This document shows, piece by piece, positions 1 through 7,758 of a DNA stretch of 13,986 bases. The notes under the pieces are model-generated. The model had not been told where the DNA came from, searched no databases, and saw nothing but the letters and a program-made list of their open reading frames with translations. Origin of the DNA: an uncultured bacterium (lineage in GTDB: Bacteria; Planctomycetota; Planctomycetia; Pirellulales; UBA1268); contig CALGAS010000511.1 in assembly GCA_937959175.1 (NCBI GenBank), positions 1 through 13,986 of the forward strand, written 5' to 3'. How positions within the stretch are numbered: the first letter of the stretch is position 1; each line of letters begins with the position of its first letter. The position numbers and the translations under genes are program-made.

Positions 1-24
1 GGGCGATCTTGGGGGACCGCAAAA

Positions 25-46
25 CCGGGGCTGCTGGCAGCCCCGG
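25..46. repeat. Perfect 9-bp stem-loop
   Basis: CCGGGGCTG at 25-33 is the exact reverse complement of CAGCCCCGG at 38-46, with a 4-nt loop. It is preceded by AAAA and followed by AAAT. Read on the - strand it is followed by TTTTG, so it resembles a weak intrinsic terminator in that direction, but no - strand gene ends here. It may be the terminator of a gene to the left of the window or an RNA leader element. Confidence 0.5.
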
Positions 47-138
47 AAATCACGGTGGTACACTCGGTGCAACTCCCGTTCGGGGAGATCGCGGGCCGCC
101 CGAGGGGCGGCTCGGGCGGTGGGTCGATGGATACGCGC

Positions 139-144
139 GGAGGT
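139..144 (+). promoter_or_regulatory. Shine-Dalgarno GGAGGT deciding the start at 152
   Basis: GGAGGT lies 7 nt before the ATG at 152. It supports that start over the in-frame GTG at 119, which would put the Shine-Dalgarno sequence inside the coding region. Confidence 0.7.
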
Positions 145-151
145 ACGCCTG

Positions 152-2125
152 ATGGCGAACGACGACGAAAAGCCCGATTCCGGTGACGATCCCTGGGCCG
201 ACCTCGAGGCCGAAGGCCTTCCTGATTTGGAGGGCGAGTTTTCATTTTCTTTTGATGAAGAAACGGACCAGCCGGCCGTCACCGAGCCAGCTGCCGCGTC
301 GTCGGCCGAGCCGGCTTCGGATGACCCGATGGCTACCGCTGCCGACGCTGCCGACGCTCCGCCAGTCGTGGCGGATGCCGCGGCGGGCAGTGCTCCAGAG
401 ATGGATGCCGACCGCGGTGACGAGTTCGCCGATGCGGGCGATCCTGCTGCCGAGGCTCCGGCCGACGCCGATATCGATGCCTGGTTGGCTGACGATGCCG
501 ATGCTGCCGAGCCGGCTTTTGCTGCTGAGCTGGCCGATGCGGCGGCCGACGAACCGGCTGCCAGTTCAGTGCACGATGACCCCTGGGCCCACGTGGGAGA
601 GGACCCGGTCGACGGGTCATCGGTCGATATTGGCACCGGATCGTCGGGGATCGCCTCTGCCAGCAGCATCGAAGCCAGCGCGGAATCGAGCAGCGATGGT
701 GACCCCTTCGCAGGACTGGGCGAGCCGTCTGGGCCCGCTCTCGGAGATGATGCCGAAAACGAGCCTGCCGCCGATACCGAAGAAGAAGACGCCGATCCGT
801 TTGCGTCGCTCGCCGATGGCGTCGATGAGGAGGCCGCCGCCGAAGCCGCTGAAGACGATGCTGAAGCATTTGCCTTCGCGGGAGCTGCGGCGGCTGCAGA
901 AGTCGCAGGTTTCCCGGTCGTGGCGGATGGCGACGAAACCGATGCCGAGGCCACAGACAGGTCGGCCCCCAAGCCCGCCGCGAGTCGCCGGCCCCGCAAA
1001 AAGAAGTCGAGCCCGATCGGCCAGCTGATCGGAGTGGTGGTCGGGGGTGCCCTTTCCATTCCGATCGTGTTTGCGATCCTGATCTGGGGATTCGGCCGCG
1101 ATCCGTTCCAGCTCACGCCCTTGGTGCCTGAATCGCTTGCATTCCTGCTGCCGGCGAAGTTCCAGCCGGGCGGTGGGGTCGGGCCGGCGGCCGGCACGAG
1201 TCTCGATGCGGTGCTCGGAGACCCAGGAGCGGCGACTGCCGGCGGTTTGGAGGAACCTGGAGATACCGACCTGGTAGTCGATGATGCCGCGGATTCGCTC
1301 CCTGGCGCGACCGGCGGAGAGCCGGAGCCTGCTTCTCCCGAGCCGGCTGTGCCCGAGCCAACCGATCTGGCCATGCTCGAGGGCCCTGAGACGGATGAGA
1401 CCAATCTTGTGGATGACGAACCCGCCGACGCCATCCCTGACGATCCGCTGATGGCCCTGATCGACGAAGCCGAGACGGTCACGCCCGTCGTGACGCCGCC
1501 CGAGCCGGAACCTGAGCCGGAACCCGAGCCGCTCGACCTCGCTGTGCTCGAGGAGTCGGTGGCTTCGGTGTCGGCCGCGCTGATGGCGGTGGCTGAGATG
1601 CCGGACGATCCTGGGGATCCGGACGACAAGGTCCGTCGCCGGCTGTTCGCCAAGTGTTACCTCGCCCTGGCGGCCTATGCCGATGAGTTGGCCGCGCTCG
1701 AGCAGGTTTCTACAGAATCGGGCCGTCCCTTCGGGCCGGCCCTCGAGGAGGCGGCCAGCGTGCGGCGGGGGCTCGCCGAGCAACCCGAGATGCTTGCACT
1801 GCTCCCGCGGCTGAGTCGTGACTGGTTCGCCTACGCCAAGCGGAGCGGAGACGGGGTGGTCACCGTCGGAACGCTGCTTGAGTCCCGCCGGTTCGGGCCG
1901 TCCTGGCGGTCGCGGGTCTCCTGTCTCAACCCGGGCGACGAGGTTCCGCACGAAGTGGTGGTTCTCTCCCGCAGCGAGCCGGCGGTGGCTCCGGGCGAGG
2001 AGGTCGTTATCACCGGCCTGGCGGTTGACCAGGATGTGATCTGGGCGGCCGACATCGGTGCCCTCGGGCCGGCAGCCGCCGAGCCGCCAGAGGCGACCGA
2101 TATCTTCAGCATTCCGGAACTGTGA
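152..2125 (+). CDS. Acidic single-pass membrane protein with repeated DPW/DPF motifs, function unknown
   Basis: This 657-residue protein is not recognised as a member of a named family. Residues 1-270 are very rich in Asp, Glu and Ala, are probably disordered, and hold four similar short motifs: DDPWADL (12-18), DDPWAHV (142-148), DPFAGL (184-189) and DPFASL (215-220). A basic patch, RRPRKKK (279-285), comes just before one hydrophobic segment at about 289-313, so by the positive-inside rule the acidic part is cytoplasmic and the C-terminal part is outside. After the membrane segment comes another low-complexity acidic stretch with a Pro-Glu run (450-460). A more ordinary, probably folded region follows from about 465 to the end, helical at first, with KCYLALAAYADEL near 501-513, and strand-like towards the end. 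The start at 152 is chosen for its GGAGGT. The stop overlaps the amidase start (GTGA), so the two proteins are probably made together. A structural or scaffold role is possible but not shown. Confidence 0.8.
   Translation: MANDDEKPDSGDDPWADLEAEGLPDLEGEFSFSFDEETDQPAVTEPAAASSAEPASDDPMATAADAADAPPVVADAAAGSAPEMDADRGDEFADAGDPAAEAPADADIDAWLADDADAAEPAFAAELADAAADEPAASSVHDDPWAHVGEDPVDGSSVDIGTGSSGIASASSIEASAESSSDGDPFAGLGEPSGPALGDDAENEPAADTEEEDADPFASLADGVDEEAAAEAAEDDAEAFAFAGAAAAAEVAGFPVVADGDETDAEATDRSAPKPAASRRPRKKKSSPIGQLIGVVVGGALSIPIVFAILIWGFGRDPFQLTPLVPESLAFLLPAKFQPGGGVGPAAGTSLDAVLGDPGAATAGGLEEPGDTDLVVDDAADSLPGATGGEPEPASPEPAVPEPTDLAMLEGPETDETNLVDDEPADAIPDDPLMALIDEAETVTPVVTPPEPEPEPEPEPLDLAVLEESVASVSAALMAVAEMPDDPGDPDDKVRRRLFAKCYLALAAYADELAALEQVSTESGRPFGPALEEAASVRRGLAEQPEMLALLPRLSRDWFAYAKRSGDGVVTVGTLLESRRFGPSWRSRVSCLNPGDEVPHEVVVLSRSEPAVAPGEEVVITGLAVDQDVIWAADIGALGPAAAEPPEATDIFSIPEL
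1499..1531 (+). repeat. 12-bp tandem repeat encoding Pro-Glu run
   Basis: Nearly three copies of a 12-bp unit, CC(C/T)GAGCCGGAA, lie at 1499-1510, 1511-1522 and 1523-1531. They encode alternating Pro-Glu at residues 450-460 of the acidic membrane protein, probably a stiff spacer. Such a repeat could change length by slippage. Confidence 0.75.
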
Positions 2126-3639
2126 CCGATCCCTCGGCGATCGCCGCTGCGTCGGCGGTGGTCATCGCGGAGGCAGTACGGGCCGGCGATCGGCGGGCCA
2201 CTGACGTGCTTGCCGCCTGTGAGGCTCGGTGGAAGGAGACGGCTGGTCGGCTCAATGCCCTGGTGCAGTCGCGGTTTGCCGAGGCAGCCGCCGAAGCAGC
2301 CGCTGTCGATGCCTGCCCGGCAGGAATCCTGGCCGGGGTTCCCCTCAGCGTGAAGGAGTGCTTTCCGGTCCGCGGGCTGCGGACGACGCTCGGCGTTCCG
2401 GCCCGGGCTCAGGCGATCGACGCAGCCGACGCCGCAATCGTGGAGGCGGTCCGCGCGGCCGGTGGCGTGATCATCGGCAAGGCGAACGTGCCCCAGGCGA
2501 TGTATCTGCACGAGACCGACAACCCCGTCTTTGGCCGCACGAACCACCCCTGGGCGGTGGACCGCGGGCCGGGGGGCTCAAGCGGCGGAGACGCCGCCCT
2601 GGTGGCCGCCGGAGTCGTCCCGCTGGGGGTGGGCACCGACCTCGCCGGCAGCCTGCGGCAGCCTGCCCATGCCTGCGGCATCGCAGCGATCATGCCGCGT
2701 TCGGAGATCGTGGGCGAGGCTGGGAGCATCGACACGCTGCCCCATCTGCGGGCCGTCCGGCCGCGAGCCGGTTTCCTGGCGAGGTCTGCAGACGATCTGG
2801 CTCTCGCCCTCACCGCCGTCTGCCAGGGTGCCGCCGAGACGACATTGGTCGTCAGGCGGGTGGGCTGGTGGGATACGAGCGGCCCGATCCCGGCCTCACC
2901 GGCGATACGGCGGGGGGTCGCCGAGGCGGTGGCCCGCCTGCAGGCTGCGGGGCTGGAGACGGTGCCTCTCGACGGAAGCCTGGCTGACGAGGCCGCCTGG
3001 ATCCATCTGGGCATCATTTCGGCTGACGGCGCCGCCGATATCTGGCGACTGCTGGCGGGGAGCAGACCGATTCCGGCAGTGGCCAGGCTGCTGCGGCTGG
3101 CGGGCCTGCCCCGCTGGCTGAGGCCGCCTCTTGCTGCGGCCGCCAGGCTCCTCGGCCGGGCCGTGGAAGCTCGCGGGCTGCTGGCAACAGGGCCGCGGTC
3201 GGCGGAGGGGCTGGCCGAACTGCTGGCAGCCCGGGCCGGGATGGCAACGCGGTTTGCCGCGGAGACAGCCGGCTGCGATGCGATCGTCTGCCCGGTGTCA
3301 GCGGTGCCTGCGCTCCGCCACGGGACAGCAGCCAGGCTCGTGCTGGCCGCAGCACCGTGCCTGCTGGCCAACCTCCTCGACCTCCCGGCCGGTGCGGTGC
3401 CGGTGACGACCGTCACGCCGGGCGAGGACACGGGCCGGCCCGGCTCGCGGGATCCGGTCCTGCGGGCTGCGGCGGCCACCGATCGCGGGAGCGAGGGGCT
3501 GCCGATCGGCGTGCAGGTCGTGGCCCCGCCCGGCGGGAACGAGGCCGCGGTGCTGGCGGTGATGCGGCTGATCGAGCAGACGAATGCCGCGGACGGCCCC
3601 GCCGGGCTGCCGGGCTCGCTGCCGTCAGCCGAGGCGTGA
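2122..3639 (+). CDS. Amidase signature family hydrolase (FAAH-like)
   Basis: This 505-residue enzyme of the amidase signature family hydrolyses a carboxamide or related C-N bond through a Ser-cisSer-Lys triad. All three residues are visible: Lys78 in LSVKECFP, Ser153 in GGSSGG (151-156) and Ser177 in GTDLAGSLRQP (171-181). The spacings (75 and 24 residues) equal those of mammalian fatty acid amide hydrolase (142, 217, 241). The stretch NPVFGRTNHPW (134-144) before the Gly/Ser loop is also typical of that branch. The C-terminal region has the usual PIGVQVV strand near 455-470. No signal peptide is seen, so it is probably cytoplasmic. The substrate cannot be told from sequence. The GTG start is fused to the stop of the membrane protein upstream (GTGA), indicating translational coupling. 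A role as the GatA subunit of the tRNA amidotransferase is unlikely because no gatB or gatC is present. The 3' end overlaps that of cheB by 15 bp. Confidence 0.92.
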   Translation: MTDPSAIAAASAVVIAEAVRAGDRRATDVLAACEARWKETAGRLNALVQSRFAEAAAEAAAVDACPAGILAGVPLSVKECFPVRGLRTTLGVPARAQAIDAADAAIVEAVRAAGGVIIGKANVPQAMYLHETDNPVFGRTNHPWAVDRGPGGSSGGDAALVAAGVVPLGVGTDLAGSLRQPAHACGIAAIMPRSEIVGEAGSIDTLPHLRAVRPRAGFLARSADDLALALTAVCQGAAETTLVVRRVGWWDTSGPIPASPAIRRGVAEAVARLQAAGLETVPLDGSLADEAAWIHLGIISADGAADIWRLLAGSRPIPAVARLLRLAGLPRWLRPPLAAAARLLGRAVEARGLLATGPRSAEGLAELLAARAGMATRFAAETAGCDAIVCPVSAVPALRHGTAARLVLAAAPCLLANLLDLPAGAVPVTTVTPGEDTGRPGSRDPVLRAAAATDRGSEGLPIGVQVVAPPGGNEAAVLAVMRLIEQTNAADGPAGLPGSLPSAEA

Positions 3640-4626
3640 GGCGATCACTGCGGGCATCCGGGCCACCGGCAGCACCTCGCAGGCGGCACCGGCATCGAGA
3701 GCCGCCTTGGGCATGCTCCAGACGACGCTGGTCCCCTCGTCCTGGGCCAGCGTGTGCCAGCCCTTGCGACGGAGCGTTCCCAGACCCCGGGCCCCGTCTT
3801 TCCCCATGCCCGTCAGCACGATCGCCACGCCGGGCCTGGAGGCATGAGCCGCGACGCTCTCGAAGAAGACGTCGACGCTGGGACGGAAGAAGACCTCGCG
3901 CGGCTCCGCCCGATATTCGAGAGTCCCCCGGGGCGTGTAGACGAGATGGTCGTTGGTTCCGGCCAGCAAGACATCGCCGGCCCGAGGAGTCTGGCCCTCC
4001 ACGGCCACGCGGACGGTTCGGCCGGTGCGATCTGAAAGCCAGGTGGCCAGGCCGGGAGCGAAGGCGACGTCGACATGCTGCACGATCACCACGGCCACGT
4101 TCCAGTCGTGGGGCAGCGGCAGGAGCAGATCGCAGAGCGCCTTGGGACCGCCGGTCGACGCCCCGGCGATGAGGAGTCGGGGGGGCGTGGCCGGCGTCGC
4201 AGCGGGCCGCCCTCGCGGCCCCGGGCTCGGCGCCCCGACGAGTTTGGCGATCATCCCGATCTTCTCGACCAGCGGTCCGGCATCGGCGACCTCGCCGACC
4301 GGACCCAGCGTCGGGGTGTCGACGGCGTCGAGGGCCCCGTAGCCCATGGCGTCGTAGACGAGGGAAATGTTGCCGCTGACGGTGGCCGTGACCACGAGGA
4401 TGGCGCAGGGCGTCGAGGCCATGATCTGCCGGCTCGCCTCGGCCCCGTCGAGATGGGGCATCAGGAGGTCCATCAGGATCAGATCGGGGCGGTCACGGCG
4501 GGCCATCGCGACCGCCTCCACGCCGTCGGCGGCCGTCCAGGCGACGGAGTGGCCGGGCAGGCTCTCGACCACGCGGCGGAGAGCCTCGCTCGCCGCCCGC
4601 ATATCGTTGACGATCGCGATTCGCAT
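3625..4626 (-). CDS. cheB: WspF-type CheB: receiver plus protein-glutamate methylesterase
   Basis: This 333-residue protein removes methyl groups from the MCP and so resets the pathway. The receiver domain spans about 1-120 with phospho-acceptor Asp53 in LMDLLMPHLDG. The methylesterase domain spans about 150-333 with the full catalytic triad: Ser157 in GASTGG, His184 in VQHVD and Asp277 in LTGMGKDG. The N-terminus MRIAIVNDMRAASEALRR and the segment GYGALDAVDTP resemble WspF of Pseudomonas rather than standard CheB. The Lys that normally precedes Pro at the end of receiver strand 5 is Thr104 here, as I recall for WspF. The gene starts 12 nt after cheA and is the last of the operon. No intrinsic terminator is visible after it; its end lies inside the convergent amidase gene. 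Confidence 0.95.
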   Translation of the reverse strand: MRIAIVNDMRAASEALRRVVESLPGHSVAWTAADGVEAVAMARRDRPDLILMDLLMPHLDGAEASRQIMASTPCAILVVTATVSGNISLVYDAMGYGALDAVDTPTLGPVGEVADAGPLVEKIGMIAKLVGAPSPGPRGRPAATPATPPRLLIAGASTGGPKALCDLLLPLPHDWNVAVVIVQHVDVAFAPGLATWLSDRTGRTVRVAVEGQTPRAGDVLLAGTNDHLVYTPRGTLEYRAEPREVFFRPSVDVFFESVAAHASRPGVAIVLTGMGKDGARGLGTLRRKGWHTLAQDEGTSVVWSMPKAALDAGAACEVLPVARMPAVIASRLG

Positions 4627-4638
4627 GACTGGCGGTTC

Positions 4639-7023
4639 TCAGGCCTCTCCGATCAAGTCCACGATCGTATCGACGAAGGTTTCATCGTGGAAACTGCTCT
4701 TTGTCAGATAGCGATTCGCGCCCGCGTCGAGCCCGCGGAGCCGGTCCTCCTCGCGGTCTTTGTAGGAGACGATCACCACGGGGATTTCGCGGCGGGCGGC
4801 GTCGGCCTTGACCAGCGAGACCAGCCCGATCCCGTCCATCCGGGGCATGTCGACGTCGGTGACGATCAGGTCGTAGGGGGTGCCGCGGATGGCGTTCCAG
4901 CCGTCCATCCCGTCGACCGCCACGTCGACGGCGTAGCCCCGCGACTGGAGCAGTTGCCGTTCGAGTTCACGGACGGTAATCGAGTCATCGACCACCAGGA
5001 TTCGCTTCCGGGGCCGTGTCTCCTCGGCCAGTTGCTCGAACTCGACCCGCGAGAGCCGCCGGCCGGCCAGCATGTTGTCGATACTCCGCACGAGGTCCTC
5101 GACATCGACAATCAGGACCGGCTCACCGTTTTCCAGGAGCGATGCGCTGTTGATGTCGGCCACCTTGCCGAGTCGCGGGTCGAGCGGCCTGACTTCAAGA
5201 TCCCGCTCACCGAGGAAGTCATCGACGATCATGCCGAACTGCTGGCCGTGATCGCTGATCACGACGACCGGCATCGGGTCGGCCGGTGGCGGGCCGGTGA
5301 GTTCCAGCACCTGCGTAGCCATCACCAGCCCGATGGCGGTGCCGTCGCGGTCGAAATACTGCCGGCCCTCGACCGTGCGGATGGCGTCTTGCGGCACGTG
5401 GAGGATGTGGTCGATCCGCGGCAGCGGAAAGGCGTATGGTTCCGCGGCGATCTCGACGAGCAGGGCCCGAATGACCGACATCGTGATCGGCAGCTGGAGG
5501 GTGAAAACCGTCTGCCGGCCCGGCCGGGTGGTCACGCGGACGTTGCCCCCCACCGCCTTGACCATGCTCTGCACCACGTCGAGGCCCACGCCCCGGCCAG
5601 AGATTTCGGTCACGTTCTCCTTGGTCGAAAAGCCGGGCAGGAAGAGAAACTCGAGCAGTTCCAGCTCGCCCAGCTGGTCGGCCACAGCCTGGGCGACCAG
5701 CCCTCGGTCGACGGCCCGGGCCCGCAGCCGCTCGACATCGATGCCGCGGCCGTCGTCGGTGAGGGTGATGTGGAGCATGCCGGCCCGGTGGCGGGCCTCG
5801 AGCCGAATCGTGCCGCCCGGTGGTTTGCCGGCGGCCCGGCGTTGTTCGGGCGTCTCGAGGCCGTGGTCGATCGCGTTTCTGATCAGATGGGAGAGCGGGG
5901 CCTCGAGCTTGTCGAGAATGTCGCGGTCGACGCCGGTCTGATCGCCGACGACTTCAAAGCGGATCTCCTTGCCGAGCGTGCGGGCCAGGTCGCGGACGAG
6001 CCGGGGGAAGCCGCGGATGCCGTCGGCCAGGGGACGCATCCGGCTGGCGATCACCTCGTGATGGAGGCGATTGGAGAGGTCCTCGTTGCGGCGGGCGAAA
6101 CTCTCGAAATCCTCCACCTGCCTGCTGAGCGAGGCGAGGGCGGCGTCGGCTCGTTGCCGAATCCCCGCCACGGCGGCCGTGGCCGCGGCCAGGCCCGCCT
6201 CGCCCCCCTCCAGTCGTTCGTCGAGCGCCGCCAGGGCGTCGCAGAGATCGACCTGGGTGGAACGAAACTGGAGCATCGCATCGACAAAGGGCCGCATCTG
6301 CCGGGTCTCGACGAGCGCTTCGCCAGCGAGCCCCACGAGGCGGGTGAGACTTTCGGCCGAGACGCGAACCACGCGGTCGGCCGGCTCGCCAGCCCGCGGG
6401 GCTGCGGCGACCGGCTGCGGTGGAGCTGGTCGGGGAGCCGGTCGGGAAGCTGGTCGGTGCAGCTCCGGTTGGCCGGAGTCGTCAGCTGTGGCCGTCTCGG
6501 CGGCGGGAGCCGCTGGCTTCTCTGCTGAGGGGGCTGGCGGGGCGGCGGATTGGTCTGGAGTCGCCGGCTCGGGTGCCGTCGGCTGCTGCCCGGTCTCGCT
6601 CGCTGCCGGGGGCGGACTCGCCGGGGTCTCGTCGACCCGGCCGAGCCTCGCGACGAGTTCCTCGGCCTTGCCCTGCCAAGGGCTGCCGGCCGACAAGGCG
6701 TCGTCGGCGGTGGCGACCGAACTGAGAAAATCGATCGCCGCCAGGAGCACGTCGGCGTGCTCCGGGCGGACCCGGAGGCGTCCCTTGCCGGCCGCGACGA
6801 AGACGTCTTCCAGGGCGTGGGCCACGTCGACGGCCGGCTCGAGCCCGACGATCCGGGCGGCGCCCTTCAGCGAATGGGCCGCTCGCATCATCGCTTCGAT
6901 CGTTTCGGGCGACTTCTCGAGCTCCTCGATTGCCAGGACGCCCGAGGAGAGCACCTCGGTCTGGCTTTCGGCCTCGAGCCGAAACAGCTCGAGCATTGAG
7001 AATCCGCTCAGGTCATCGGCCAT
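4639..7023 (-). CDS. cheA: WspE-type hybrid CheA histidine kinase with C-terminal receiver
   Basis: This 794-residue kinase is the core of the pathway. The N-terminal Hpt domain (about 1-128) carries phospho-His50 in AAHSLKGAA. A Pro/Ala-rich linker (132-212) follows in place of a clear P2 domain. The dimerisation domain is about 215-345. The ATPase domain has the N box (HLIRNAIDHGLE, 379-390), G1 (DDGRGID, 423-429), F box (FLPGFSTK, 461-468) and G2 (GRGVGLDVV, 476-484). A CheW-like domain covers about 512-660. The receiver domain is about 673-794 with Asp679/Asp680, phospho-acceptor Asp723 (VTDVDMPRMDG), Ser753 and Lys775. The fused receiver is typical of WspE and FrzE, where it acts as an output or a phosphate sink. 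The start at 7023 has a good Shine-Dalgarno sequence (GGAGG, complement of 7029-7033), with a 12-nt gap after the cheW upstream. All catalytic motifs look intact. Confidence 0.96.
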   Translation of the reverse strand: MADDLSGFSMLELFRLEAESQTEVLSSGVLAIEELEKSPETIEAMMRAAHSLKGAARIVGLEPAVDVAHALEDVFVAAGKGRLRVRPEHADVLLAAIDFLSSVATADDALSAGSPWQGKAEELVARLGRVDETPASPPPAASETGQQPTAPEPATPDQSAAPPAPSAEKPAAPAAETATADDSGQPELHRPASRPAPRPAPPQPVAAAPRAGEPADRVVRVSAESLTRLVGLAGEALVETRQMRPFVDAMLQFRSTQVDLCDALAALDERLEGGEAGLAAATAAVAGIRQRADAALASLSRQVEDFESFARRNEDLSNRLHHEVIASRMRPLADGIRGFPRLVRDLARTLGKEIRFEVVGDQTGVDRDILDKLEAPLSHLIRNAIDHGLETPEQRRAAGKPPGGTIRLEARHRAGMLHITLTDDGRGIDVERLRARAVDRGLVAQAVADQLGELELLEFLFLPGFSTKENVTEISGRGVGLDVVQSMVKAVGGNVRVTTRPGRQTVFTLQLPITMSVIRALLVEIAAEPYAFPLPRIDHILHVPQDAIRTVEGRQYFDRDGTAIGLVMATQVLELTGPPPADPMPVVVISDHGQQFGMIVDDFLGERDLEVRPLDPRLGKVADINSASLLENGEPVLIVDVEDLVRSIDNMLAGRRLSRVEFEQLAEETRPRKRILVVDDSITVRELERQLLQSRGYAVDVAVDGMDGWNAIRGTPYDLIVTDVDMPRMDGIGLVSLVKADAARREIPVVIVSYKDREEDRLRGLDAGANRYLTKSSFHDETFVDTIVDLIGEA

Positions 7024-7035
7024 CGCTGCCTCCGC

Positions 7036-7758
7036 TCATGTGGTCACGGCCTGACGGAGCGTCTCGAACAGTCGGGAGCCATCGAGCACGGCCACGTCGC
7101 GGTCCTGCCAGGCGAACAGGGCCGTCGAGCAGCGGGCTGCAGCCTGGCTGACGGTGGCAGGCACCGCCCGCAGTGCCGATCGGGGCACGCGGTGCACGCC
7201 GGCGACGTCGTCGACGCCCAGCACCCACCGCTCCGCGGTTCGGCCCTCCGTGCGTTCGATCACCAGCAGCCGCGGCATCGCCTCGGCCTCGTCTCCCTCG
7301 CCGGCGGCCGGGGGCTCGTCGGCAGGACTGCCCGTCAGCCCGAGGACCGCATGCAGCGACATGCAGAGCCGCAGTTCGCCGCGAATGTTGACCAGCCCGG
7401 CCAGCGGCGTGCCGCCGCGGTGCGGAACGGTATGAATCCGGCGGACGGGTGTGACCTCGACGAGCAACGTGGCCGGCAGGGCCAGCCACTCGCGGTCGAC
7501 GCGGAACACGAGCAGGCTGGTGGCGTCGGCTTCGACGCCCTCCTCCGGCTCCTCCAGGATCGCCCGCCAGGTGTCGAGGTAGCCTTCGGGAGCCGGGCGA
7601 TCAAAGAAGCCCTGGGCGGCCTCGGCCAGCACCGGGCAGTTGCGACAGTGAATGAATTGTTCGAGTTCCGGGCAACTGCGGTCGCCGGCCACACCGATCA
7701 CCCGCCAGCATTCGGGCATCGGGGCTGTCACCTGCTCGGAACGGACGTGATCGATCAT
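7036..7758 (-). CDS. cheW: WspD-type CheW coupling protein with four-cysteine N-terminal extension
   Basis: This 240-residue protein couples the MCP to CheA. The CheW domain is about 80-240, with the core strand motif GLVNIRGELRLCMSL at 121-135. In front is an extension of about 75 residues with four cysteines, Cys17, Cys29, Cys38 and Cys41, in the context CWRVIGVAGDRSCP and HCRNCPV. A similar Cys-rich head is remembered from WspD of Pseudomonas and related CheW proteins; a metal or Fe-S site is possible but unproven. A low-complexity acidic insert (about 142-162) lies between the two halves of the CheW fold. The start ATG overlaps the cheR stop (ATGA at 7755-7758), so translation is coupled. 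The other CheW of this operon lacks the cysteine extension, so the two are probably not interchangeable. Confidence 0.93.
   Translation of the reverse strand: MIDHVRSEQVTAPMPECWRVIGVAGDRSCPELEQFIHCRNCPVLAEAAQGFFDRPAPEGYLDTWRAILEEPEEGVEADATSLLVFRVDREWLALPATLLVEVTPVRRIHTVPHRGGTPLAGLVNIRGELRLCMSLHAVLGLTGSPADEPPAAGEGDEAEAMPRLLVIERTEGRTAERWVLGVDDVAGVHRVPRSALRAVPATVSQAAARCSTALFAWQDRDVAVLDGSRLFETLRQAVTT

Larger units (their letters stand above)
1..151 (+). other. Leader region with three hairpins upstream of the first operon
   Basis: No gene is visible here. Three inverted repeats lie in a row. The strongest is a perfect 9-bp stem at 25-33 pairing with 38-46 across a CTGG loop. A second is CTCCC (73-77) with GGGAG (83-87) around a 5-nt loop. 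A third is GCCGCCC (95-101) with GGGCGGC (105-111) around a GAG loop. A weak -10-like TACACT sits at 59-64, with only a poor -35 candidate (CTGGCA, 34-39, spacer 19) inside the first hairpin. The first hairpin could end a transcript coming from the left, but no T-tract follows it on the + strand. The other two would lie in the 5' leader of the gene that starts at 152. Confidence 0.45.

Noticed and set aside
25..46. Hairpin called as a definite rho-independent terminator
   Set aside because: The T-tract is only four bases and lies on the - strand, where no gene ends; on the + strand none follows.
617..1951. Open frame of 444 codons on the - strand opposite the acidic membrane protein
   Set aside because: Arg/Gly-rich shadow of a gene that has a good Shine-Dalgarno sequence and a coupled downstream partner; no recognisable domain.
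2409..3479. Open frame of 356 codons on the - strand opposite the amidase
   Set aside because: The amidase on the + strand has the full catalytic triad with family spacing; the reverse frame is Ser/Arg/Ala-rich without motifs.
2122..3639. Naming the amidase gene gatA
   Set aside because: Same superfamily, but no gatB or gatC neighbours and the motif context is closer to the FAAH-like branch.
4075..6528. Open frame of 817 codons on the + strand opposite cheB and cheA
   Set aside because: It lies wholly antisense to two clear genes with intact motifs. Its His/Asp/Gly-rich composition is what high-GC coding DNA gives on the reverse strand.
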